Assembly: GCF_024655565.1 (NCBI RefSeq)
Contig: NZ_JANKOF010000013.1
Coordinates: 1 to 64,000 of the forward strand
Length of the DNA stretch: 64,000 nucleotides
From: Nitratireductor sp. ZSWI3
GTDB lineage: Bacteria; Pseudomonadota; Alphaproteobacteria; Rhizobiales; Rhizobiaceae
Direction: 5' to 3'
Numbering within the stretch: position 1 is the stretch's first letter; each line of letters begins with the position of its first letter. Position numbers and translations under genes: made by a program. Shown here piece by piece: positions 1-9,800 of this stretch. The notes below the pieces were generated by a model. That model was not told the origin of the DNA, did no database searches, and saw nothing but the letters and a program-made list of their open reading frames with translations.

Positions 1-62
1 GCCCGGCTCTCTGCCATCTTTCAATCTGTTGGATCGCCCTCTGCCCGGAGCAAGGTCACCCG

Positions 63-3000
63 TCAGAATTTGCCGACGACATTCAGGAACACGCCCTGAT
101 CGTCCAGCGTCAAATCCCTGAGATCGTCGGAGAAGCGCCCGAAATTATACCCGACGCCCACTTTGAAATTGTCCCCGACGTGGCGGTAGACCGCCGCCAG
201 AGCGCCGTAATCCACGGTGTCGGCCTCCGGCTGGGCAAGCACCCTTCCTTCAAGCAGCAGATCCCACTTCCTGACGAGATGCAGATCGGCCCGAATGATG
301 CCCAGATGGGCGGAGGAACGCTGCCACTCGGCCTCGAAATCCGTTCCCGATCCGCCGTCGGTGCGATAGCGGACCTGGCTGTAGCGGAAGCCGTACTTGC
401 CGCCGATCGACAGCCACGGGGTGAGATCGTAGATCACGTCGGCCGACAGGATGTGGCTGCGCTGGGCCGGCGCGAACGTGTCTCCGGTCGAGCCGCTGAT
501 GAGCTGGTTGTTGCCCGGCAGGTCGTAGAGCCACGTGTATTTGAACAGCGCGTTGAGGCGCTCGTTGTCCACCGGCCGATACGCATAGCCGATCGAGGCT
601 TCCACATAGTCCGTGTCGGAGTAGGACGTCTCCGGCGATTGCGAATCGGACAGGACCGCGTCGATGTGGGCCAGAAGGCGCCAATCGGGGTTGGTTTTCC
701 AGCCCAGCCCGGCAGCGAACAGATAGGTGTTCTGGTCACGCGTGTTGTCGTCGGAACGCTCGACGCGCACCTCGCCGCGCACACGCGCCGCGATGCCGCG
801 TTCCTCGTCCTTGTAGCCGAGCGAGAGCGACGGCGCGTAACGATCGAAATCCGACATCTGCTTGCCGGAGCTGTCCAGCGTTTCGTCGCGCACCCTGCCG
901 ATCTCCAGGCCCGCGTCGACCGTCCACATCGCATCGGGCGTGTAGACGACGCCGTAGGTCTGGGTCAGGGAGGTGCGGTCGCCGAACATGTCGTAGGTCG
1001 ATTCCGAATAGGCAGACGCGGTGTCACCCATGCGCCGCTTCATTCCCGCGACCAGCGATCCCTTGTCATAGCCGAACAGCTCATAGTCGCGATCGAGATC
1101 GAAAGCCCGATCGGGATCGAGCTTGTAGCCAAGGTAGTAATGCTGGTCGGGGTTCGGATCGTATGTCACGCCGGCCAGGGCTCCAAGGCCGTGCGTTCCG
1201 TAGGACACCTCGCCGGACAGGCCGATCTTGTCGGTCAGCCGCCATTCGGCGCCCACGCCTCCTCGATCATTGCGATCGATGTCGCCGGACCGCTCCAGCG
1301 TCCCTTGCGCGAAGGCGTAGATCAGCCGATCGCTGTCGATTCTGTAGTCGACCCTGACGCCGGCATCCAGCCTCGATCCGTCATAACCCGACTTTCCGGC
1401 TTCAATGGCCTTGGGCGACATGAGTTCGGTGTAGGTGACGCCGAAGGAGACCTTCCAGTATTCGTCGATCTGCCAGCTGACGCTGCCCTTGCCGTCGCGC
1501 CGGGTCTGTCCGTTGTCGTCCGCCAGATCGTCATAGCTGACGCTCAAGGATGTCTGGTCGGTCACGTCGAGATCGGCATGGGCACGCCACACGCGCCGGT
1601 CCACGGTGATGTTGTCGAACAGCGTGGAAAAGCCTGCTTCCTTCTCCTCGTAATAGCCGCCGACCTTGCCCTTGATGCCGGCGCCGACTTCGGCAAGATC
1701 GACCTGGCCCTCGACGCGCCAGGCCGTGCCTTCGTCGTCGTTGGGGTCATAGGCGCCGCCGTTGCCGCCCCAGGTGAGGCCGCCGTCGGACGACTGCGAC
1801 AGGTCAAAGCCGCGTCCCTTCGAATGGGCGATCTCCGCCGACACCCAGGTGTTGTCGGAATGGCGCAGCATGATGTCGGCGCCATAGGACTGCTGGTCGG
1901 CCAGATCGGTGCTGTCGTCCATGCCGGTCACGCCGACGCGGACCTTCTCGTTGAGCCAATGCTGGGCGCGGCCGCCATAGACGTAACCGTCGACGTCGCT
2001 GACCACCGGCTCGAACTCGTACTGGACGCTGAGATAGAGCTTGCCGCCGCCCAGTGCCCCATCGCGTACGGGAGCCGTGGTCCCCGTGAGAGACGACAGC
2101 GGGCGCCGCAGGATGATGACGCCCTGCATGTAGTCGAAGGAATAGTCCTGGCCGTAGACCAGCGTCCGGCGCTCGATGACGCGGCCGGTCACCGCATCGC
2201 GCGTCTCCACACGGACCGTCTCCGAACCCTCAACGATGTCCTGGCGCTTGAGGAAATAGGCGGATCCGCCGGTGCCCAGGAACTCCTCCCGCGCCGGCAG
2301 CGTGTCGGGCTGCGCGGCATAGAGGGAGACCTCGGTGCGCCGCTCGCCGAAGCTCGTCGTGGCTTCCGACTTGTAGACCGCGCTCGCGCCATAAAGGGCG
2401 CGATCCGATTGCAGGAACTCCGTCCCCGTGATGCTGGTCTTGTAATTGCCCCACATGACGTGGCTGTCGCCGCGCTCCAGCCGGACGTAGAATTTTCCCT
2501 TGGTCGGGGCATCCTCGACAAATGTCGAATCATCGCCATACACCGGATAGTAGTCGTCCGGGTCGAGCCGTCTCAGGATCCGCCTCGGATCCTGGCTGTC
2601 GAGATTGCGGAAAAGCTGGTCGAGCTCATCCTCGCCCGTGTCGGCGGCCGCCGTCAAAAGGTATTTCCCCTTGATCTTGCCCTTCAGATAGAAGGCCAGC
2701 CTGCCCTTGGAGTAGACGTCGTCATATTCTCCGGGGCGAACGGCTTCGATGTTCGCATCGCCCGTGCGCTTGCCGATGGTCAGATCGGCCAGGGCCACGT
2801 AGAACCAGTCATTGTCCGGAATGTTGATGTCGCGGCTGAACGACAGCCCGCCCGTCTTGGACGCGCCGCTCACGGCGATGTCGACCTCATGATCGCCGGG
2901 CGGCAAGATGCGCTGCACGACGAAGCTCTGCTGACCGTCCGTGGGAATGGTGTCGCCCAGCACATGCACAGAGTATCCCGGCGGCACATGTTGCCCGTAC

Positions 3001-3812
3001 ACCGTGACGGCTCCGCCGCGGACGGGAATGTTGCTCAACGCGGTGTTGTCCTCGGCCATGCCGGGTGCGACCGCCGCATTCTGTTGCGGATCGGACGGCA
3101 GATCGCGATTGGTGCGTGCGATCGCCCGCGGGCGGGTTTCGTCGTAGCGGCCCTTGGCGTCGTAGACGCGCAGCACATAGGAGAACTCCGCCTCGTCCGT
3201 CTGCGGCATGACCCAGCCCGCTTCGCCGTTGATGGCGACCGGAACCACCGCCACCGGCTCCTTTCCCCGCAGCCTTTCGTGGATGCGGATTTCGGCGCGT
3301 TCGATAAAGGCGGGGTAGTTCGAGGTGGCCAGGAACCGGACTTCCTCGCCGCCGCGATAGCTCCGCTTCGGCGGCACGGTCGAGGCGTTCAGAAGCCTGT
3401 TGGCCTCGAGGCCGTCGAACTTGACCTGGATATCGACGGCGTCGAGGTCGACATCCGTCTGCCGTTGCCGGTCGACCGGGCGGGCGGATGCCCGCGCTTC
3501 CCCGGGAGCCAGCCTCTCGGCCTTTTCCTGCCGGTCGTCAGTGCTCTTGGCCACTGTCTCGCCGTCGACACTGATCATGAAGGGAACCGCCGGCTGATCG
3601 GCAGGCGCCTCCCGTTCCGTGTTCTCACCGACCGCAAGCGTGGCCGCCGTGCTGTCTGCAACCACCTTTCCATCGGTTGTCTCGCCGGTCTGCGCCCCTG
3701 CCGGCACGGCGGCCAGAAGGACACCCAACGCGGTGCCGGCCATGAGCAGGGAGCGGCGCTCGAGTTCCAAGACGGGCCTGCCGAGGCCCATGGCAGCGAT
3801 AAGCGTTCTCAT
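63..3812 (-). CDS. Large outer-membrane beta-barrel protein, partner of the giant DUF11 protein
   Basis: Predicted 1249-residue exported protein. The first 40 residues form a signal peptide (hydrophobic core around residues 22-40, AGA before Gln). Residues about 60-330 look like soluble beta-rich domains. The rest is rich in alternating aromatic/polar strands with acidic turns and ends in VVGKF, a terminal Phe typical of beta-barrel outer-membrane proteins. I chose the ATG at 3812 because it overlaps the upstream stop codon as ATGA (3809-3812), which implies translational coupling. An in-frame start at 3872 would overlap the upstream gene by 64 bases and put charged residues before the signal peptide. 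No TonB-box or plug domain was recognised, so it is not called a receptor. The function is unknown; anchoring or exporting the giant partner is inference. Confidence 0.72.
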   Translation of the reverse strand: MRTLIAAMGLGRPVLELERRSLLMAGTALGVLLAAVPAGAQTGETTDGKVVADSTAATLAVGENTEREAPADQPAVPFMISVDGETVAKSTDDRQEKAERLAPGEARASARPVDRQRQTDVDLDAVDIQVKFDGLEANRLLNASTVPPKRSYRGGEEVRFLATSNYPAFIERAEIRIHERLRGKEPVAVVPVAINGEAGWVMPQTDEAEFSYVLRVYDAKGRYDETRPRAIARTNRDLPSDPQQNAAVAPGMAEDNTALSNIPVRGGAVTVYGQHVPPGYSVHVLGDTIPTDGQQSFVVQRILPPGDHEVDIAVSGASKTGGLSFSRDINIPDNDWFYVALADLTIGKRTGDANIEAVRPGEYDDVYSKGRLAFYLKGKIKGKYLLTAAADTGEDELDQLFRNLDSQDPRRILRRLDPDDYYPVYGDDSTFVEDAPTKGKFYVRLERGDSHVMWGNYKTSITGTEFLQSDRALYGASAVYKSEATTSFGERRTEVSLYAAQPDTLPAREEFLGTGGSAYFLKRQDIVEGSETVRVETRDAVTGRVIERRTLVYGQDYSFDYMQGVIILRRPLSSLTGTTAPVRDGALGGGKLYLSVQYEFEPVVSDVDGYVYGGRAQHWLNEKVRVGVTGMDDSTDLADQQSYGADIMLRHSDNTWVSAEIAHSKGRGFDLSQSSDGGLTWGGNGGAYDPNDDEGTAWRVEGQVDLAEVGAGIKGKVGGYYEEKEAGFSTLFDNITVDRRVWRAHADLDVTDQTSLSVSYDDLADDNGQTRRDGKGSVSWQIDEYWKVSFGVTYTELMSPKAIEAGKSGYDGSRLDAGVRVDYRIDSDRLIYAFAQGTLERSGDIDRNDRGGVGAEWRLTDKIGLSGEVSYGTHGLGALAGVTYDPNPDQHYYLGYKLDPDRAFDLDRDYELFGYDKGSLVAGMKRRMGDTASAYSESTYDMFGDRTSLTQTYGVVYTPDAMWTVDAGLEIGRVRDETLDSSGKQMSDFDRYAPSLSLGYKDEERGIAARVRGEVRVERSDDNTRDQNTYLFAAGLGWKTNPDWRLLAHIDAVLSDSQSPETSYSDTDYVEASIGYAYRPVDNERLNALFKYTWLYDLPGNNQLISGSTGDTFAPAQRSHILSADVIYDLTPWLSIGGKYGFRYSQVRYRTDGGSGTDFEAEWQRSSAHLGIIRADLHLVRKWDLLLEGRVLAQPEADTVDYGALAAVYRHVGDNFKVGVGYNFGRFSDDLRDLTLDDQGVFLNVVGKF

Positions 3813-6800
3813 TGCCCGGTCTCCACACGCGTCTCGATGTTCAGTGGATATTCCCGCTTCCGCTGCCGCCATCGGTCGGCGATCAGCTTCTTCATGTGGC
3901 GTATCCTCGCCGTGGCGAGCTCCGGGTCAGAGCTGCTGTCTATGTAGGAGAGGCGCAGGACCGAACGCTGCTGCGCGAGGACCTCGATCAGCTGATCGAC
4001 ACCCGCCGCCCAGACCGTCGACAGCTCCACCTTGCCAGGCGCGAACGCCTCGTCCCTGAGGTCGAGCCGAACGACACGGCCGATCGACGCGCCGAAGTTC
4101 AGCTCCGTCATCTTGCCCGCCGTCAACCGCACGACGCGCGGGTTTTCAGTGGTCAGGCGGTATCCGGTCGGCAGCGTTCTCGTGTCGAGCTTCATGATGA
4201 AGTTCGTACCGATGCGCTGGTCCGGCAGATCCGCGCAAGCGACGTGGAAGCGCCCATATTTGTCGGTGGTGATGAGCCAGCCCTTGACGGTGGCGATCCG
4301 CACACCGGGCAAGCCGGGCTCACCCTTGTCCTGGTACCCGTTGCCGTTGCGATCATCGAAGACCTTGCCGATGATGTCGCCGCAATCGAAGACGGGCTCG
4401 ACGATGATCTCCACCACGGCCCGCGCCGACGGCGACAGCTCCTCGCCATCAGGACCGATGACGCTCGCCAGGTTCACGTGTTCGCCGGGACCGGCAGAGC
4501 TCAGGGCCAGCAGCCTCAGACGGATCTCGAGCATGCCGCCGTTTCCGGGAACCGACAGATTCGAGAACCGGATCTGCCGACCGACGATCTCGGGCGTCGC
4601 CTCCGTGCCGTCCACGGTTGCCGAGCCTTCCACATAGCGGAAGCCGGAAGGCATCGTATCGATCACGGTGATGCCCGAAGCCAGCGAAGCGCCGTTGTTC
4701 GTCACCTTGATGGTGAACGGTGCCTGCTCGCCGCGCCGGATGAAGCGCAGATTGGCCACCTTCGTCACGGTGATGTCGCTCACCGGGGCGGGAAGTGCCA
4801 GAACCGAGACGCTCTCATTCGATTCGACCGGCGTGCCGGTAACACGCGTGCCGTTGGCAAAGCCGGTGGCGGTCGCCGTGTTCTCCACGCCGTCGTCGAC
4901 ACCGACCCCGTTGTCCACGTCGCCCTGGAAGAGCGCGTAGGTGGCCGTGAACACCTGCGTCTCACCGGGTTCCAGCGTCGCTGCATCCGGAGTGAACGCC
5001 GACAGGGTCCCCTCGCCGCTGCGACCGTTGAAGGTCGGTCCGGGATCCTGCGGGCTCACGTCCTGTAGCCGCAGATTGCCGGTGTTGGTGATGGTCAGGG
5101 TATAGTCCAGCCGGTCTCCGACATTGGCGATGCCGTTCCCGTCGACGTCGTTGAAGACACCCGTCTTCTCGATGGCGAGATCCGCACGCGGCAGCTGCGT
5201 CGTCACCGTATCAGGCGGGCTTTCGATCGGCGGATCGTTGGGATCCGGCGGCGTGCCGGTGCCGGTCGCCGTGTTCTCCACCGAGCCGGCATCGATATCG
5301 GCCTGCGTCGGCTGGAAGGTCGCCGTGAAGGTGAAGCTGTCGCCCGGGGCCAGCGTCTGCGGGCCCTGATCCAGCGACACGCCGGCATCCGTCAGCAGCG
5401 GATCGTTCACCGTCACACCGGTCAGCGTCACGTTGCCGGTGTTGGTCACCAGGAACGAGTAGCCGATCGTTTCTCCCAGATCGAACAGGCCGTCACCGTC
5501 GAGGTCGTTGACCGTGCCGGTCTTGTCGACCGTCATGCCGGGCGTATTGTCCGGTGGCACCACGACCGTGTCCGGCGGGCTCTCGACCGGCGGCTCGTTC
5601 GGGTCCGGCGGCGTGCCGGTGCCGGTCGCCGTGTTCTCGACACGGCCGGCGTCGATGTCGGCCTGCGTCGGCTGGTAGGTGGCCGTGAAGGTCACCGCTC
5701 CGCCGGGCGCCAGCGTCTGCGGGCCGGGCGTCACCGAGATTCCAGCATTCGTCAGCAGCGGATCGTCCACCGTCACATTGGTCAGCGTCACGTTGCCGGT
5801 GTTCCGCACCACGAAGGAGTAGCTGATGCTCTCGCCCGGATCGATCAGACCGTCACCGTCGAGGTCGTTCAGCGTGCCGGTCTTGTCGATGGTCATGCCG
5901 GGCGTATCGTCCGGCGGCACCACGACCGTGTCGGGCGGGCTCTCGACCGGCGGCTCGTTCGGGTCCGGCGGCGTGCCGGTGCCGGTCGCCGTGTTCTCGA
6001 CGCGGCCGGCGTCTATGTCGGCCTGGGTCGGCTGATAGGTCGCCGTGAAGGTCACGGCTCCGCCGGGCGCCAGCGTCTGCGGGCCGGGCGTCACCGATAT
6101 CCCTGCATTGGCAAGCAGCGGGTCGTTCACCGTCACGCCGGTCAGCGTCACGTTGCCGGTGTTCCGCACCACGAACGCGTAGCTGATGCTCTCGCCCGGA
6201 TCGATCAGACCGTCACCGTCGAGGTCGTTCAGCGTGCCGGTCTTGTCGATGGTCATGCCGGGCGTATCGTCCGGCGGCACCACAACCGTGTCCGGCGGGC
6301 TTTCGACCGGCGGCTCGTTCGGGTCCGGCGGCGTGCCGGTGCCGGTTGCCGTGTTCTCCACGCGGCCGGCATCGATGTCGGCCTGCGTCGGCTGATAGGT
6401 CGCCGTGAAGGTCACGGCTCCGCCGGGCGCCAGCGTCTGCGGGCCGGGCGTCACCGATATCCCTGCATTGGCAAGCAGCGGGTCGTTCACCGTCACGCCG
6501 GTCAGCGTCACGTTGCCGGTGTTCCGCACCACGAAGGAGTAGCTGATGCTCTCGCCCGGATCGATCAGGCCGTCGCCGTCAAGGTCGTTGAGCGTGCCGG
6601 TCTTGTCGATCGTCATGCCGGGCGTGTCATCCGGTGGCACCACGACCGTGTCCGGCGGGCTTTCGATCGGCGGGCCGCTGGGCGGCGTGCCGGTGCCGGT
6701 CGCCGTGTTCTCCACGCGGCCGGCGTCGATGTCGGCCTGCGTCGGCTGGTAGGTGGCCGTGAAGGTCACGGCTCCGCCAGGCGCCAGCGTCTGCGGGCCG

Positions 6801-9800
6801 GGCGTCACCGATATTCCGGCGTTCGTCAGCAGCGGGTCGTTCACCGTCACGCCGGTCAGCGTCACATTGCCCGTGTTCCTGACCAGGAAGGAGTAGCTGA
6901 TGCTCTCGCCGAGATCGATCAGGTTGTCACCGTCGAGATCGTTCAGCGTGCCGGTCTTGTCGATCGTCATGCCGGGCGTGTCATCCGGTGGCACCACGAC
7001 CGTGTCCGGCGGGCTTTCGACCGGCGGCTCGTTCGGGTCCGGCGGCGTGCCGGTGCCGGTCGCCGTGTTCTCCACCTGGCCGGCATCGATGTCGGCCTGC
7101 GTCGGCTGATAGGTCGCCGTGAAGGTGAAGGTGCCACCAGGCGCCAGCGTCTGCGGGCCCTGGTCCAGCGATATCCCGGCATTCGTCAGCAGCGGATCGT
7201 TCACCGTCACATTGGTGAGCGTCACATTGCCCGTGTTGGTCACCACGAACGTGTAGTCGATGCTTTCGCCGAGATCGATCAGACCGTCGCTGTCGAGATC
7301 GTTGAGCGTACCGGTCTTGTCGATCGTCATGCCGGATGTGTCGTCCGGCGGCACCACCACCGTGTCCGGCGGGCTCTCGACCGGCGGCTCGTTCGGGTCC
7401 GGCGGCGTGCCGGTGCCGGTTGCCGTGTTCTCCACCTGGCCGGCGTCGATGTCGGTCTGCGTCGGCTGATAGGTCGCCGTAAAGGTGAAGCTGCCGCCTG
7501 GCGCCAGCGTCTGCGGGCCCTGGTCCAGCGACACGCCGGCATTCGTCAGCAGCGGATCGTTGACCGTTACATCGGTCAGCGTGACGTTGCCCGTGTTCCG
7601 CACCACGAAGGAATAGGTGATGGTCTCACCCGGATCGATGAGGCCGTCGCCGTCGAGATCGTTCAGCGTGCCGGTCTTGTCGATGGTCATGCCGGGCGTA
7701 TCGTCCGGTGGCACCACGACCGTGTCCGGTGGGCTTTCGATAGGCGGGCCGCTGGGCGGCGTTCCGGTGCCGGTCGCCGTGTTCTCCACGCGGCCGGCGT
7801 CGATGTCGGCCTGCGTCGGCTGGTAGGTGGCCGTGAAGGTGAAGCTGCCGCCGGGCGCCAGCGTCTGCGGGCCCTGGTCGAGCGACACGCCCGCATTCGT
7901 CAGCATCGGATCATTCACCGTCACGCCGGTCAGCGTCACGTTGCCCGTGTTCCTTGCCAGGAAGGAATAGGTGATCGTCTCGCCCGGATCGATGAGGTTG
8001 TCACCGTCGAGGTCGTTGAGCGTGCCGGTCTTGTCGATGACCAGGCCCGGCGTATCGTCCGGCGGAACCACCACCGTATCCGGCGGGCTCTCGATGGGCG
8101 GCTCGTTCGGGTCCGGCGGCGTGCCGATGCCGGTCGCCGTGTTCTCCACCGAACCGGCGTCGATTTCGGCCTGCGTCGGCTGGTAGGTCGCCGTGAAGGT
8201 GAAGCTGCCGCCGGGCGCCAGCGTCTGCGGGCCCTGGTCGAGCGACACGCCCGCATTGACGAGCAGCGGATCGTTCACCGTCACGCCGGTCAACGTCACG
8301 TTGCCCGTGTTCCGCACCACGAAGGAATAGGTGATGGTCTCGCCCGGGTCGATCAGGCTGTCGCCGTCGAGGTCGTTGAGCGTGCCCGTTTTGTCGATGG
8401 TCATGCCGGGCTCGTCGTCCGGCGGAACCGTCACCGTGTCCGGTGGGCTCTCGACCGGAGGGTCGTCCGGATTCGGCGGCGTGCCGGTGCCGGTAGCCGT
8501 GTTCTCCACCTGGCCGGCGTCGATGTCGGCCTGCGTCGGCTGATAGGTCGCCGTGAAGGTGAAGCTGCCACCGGGCGCAAGGGTCTGCGGGCCCTGGTCG
8601 AGCGACACGCCGGCATTCGTCAGCAGCGGATCGTCGACCGTCACATCGGTCAGCGTCACGTTGCCCGAATTGGTGACCAGGAAGGAGTAGCTGATCGTCT
8701 CGCCGGCATCGATCAAATTGTCGCCGTCGAGATCGTTCAGCGTGCCGGTCTTCTCGATGGTCAGGCCGGGAGCAGCCGTCACGTCGGTGTCGGTCGCGGT
8801 GTTGTTGTCAAGGTCGGGGTCCGGCACGTCGGCGGGATTGGCGACGGTCGCCGTGTTCACCAGATCGCCGGTGAAGTCATCCGGCACGCTCATGATCAGT
8901 GTGAAGGTGACGGAGCCGCCGACCGGCAGGCTGACGGGGGCGTCGACGATCGCACCGGTACCGCTCGCGACCTCGCAGACGCCGCCGTTGACGGGGGTGT
9001 CGCAGGTCCAGGTCGCATCGGCGATCGAGGCCGGCAGCGGGTCGTTCACCAGCGCATTCTGCACACCGAACGGGCCGTTGTTGCTGACCACCAGCGTGTA
9101 GGTGACGTCCGTGCCTGCCGCGTAGGTATCGCTGTCGTCCGTCTTGGTGATCGCAGTGTCGGCCGGAAACGTCATCGGCGTGTTGACGCACTTGGCGCCG
9201 TCATTGCTGCTGGAGCCCTGCAGGTCGGAGATCAGCGTCGCCCGGCCCGTCGCCAGATCGAAACGGTAGAAGCCGCCGTCGTTGTTCGAGCCGAAGACGC
9301 CGTTGGTGGCACCGAACATGCCCCCGAAGGCGCCGGCGACGCCGGTGGCGCCGTGCGGGGTGACCACTCCGTTCGCCGGGTTGATCTCGTAAAGCGGACC
9401 GTTGTTCGGCCCAGCGATCCACAGGCGACCGTCATGCCACGCCAGGTCCTGACCGGCGATGGTCTGGCTGAGCGACCGGGGGCTCGCCGTCATCGTCGCG
9501 ATGTCGATGACATAGAGCGTCGTGCTGGTCACGACATAGTAGGTGCCGTCCGGACCGATCTCGCCGGCGACGCTGTTGGTCGGGAAATTGGCGATCGTGC
9601 CGAGCGACATCGCGCTGCCGTCGCTGCCGACACGAACCAGCCTGCCCGGCGCCGGGCCGCTGAGCCCGTAGATGTAGTTGTCGACCGGATTGTAGGCGAT
9701 GGCGTTGTAATTGCCGGTCCAGGCCTGCCCGACGGGGGTGACGACGAAGGGATTCGACGAGGTGTCGAACTGGTAGAGCCGGGTCGGATTGCCCTGCGCC

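Noticed and set aside
63-3812. TonB-dependent receptor annotation for the barrel protein
   Set aside because: No TonB box or plug domain could be found in the N-terminal third; only the barrel-like strands and terminal Phe are supported.
180-3947. 1255-codon open frame on the plus strand
   Set aside because: It is antisense to the barrel protein gene, Arg/Ala/His/Gly-rich as expected of a high-GC shadow, and has no ribosome-binding site or recognisable domain.
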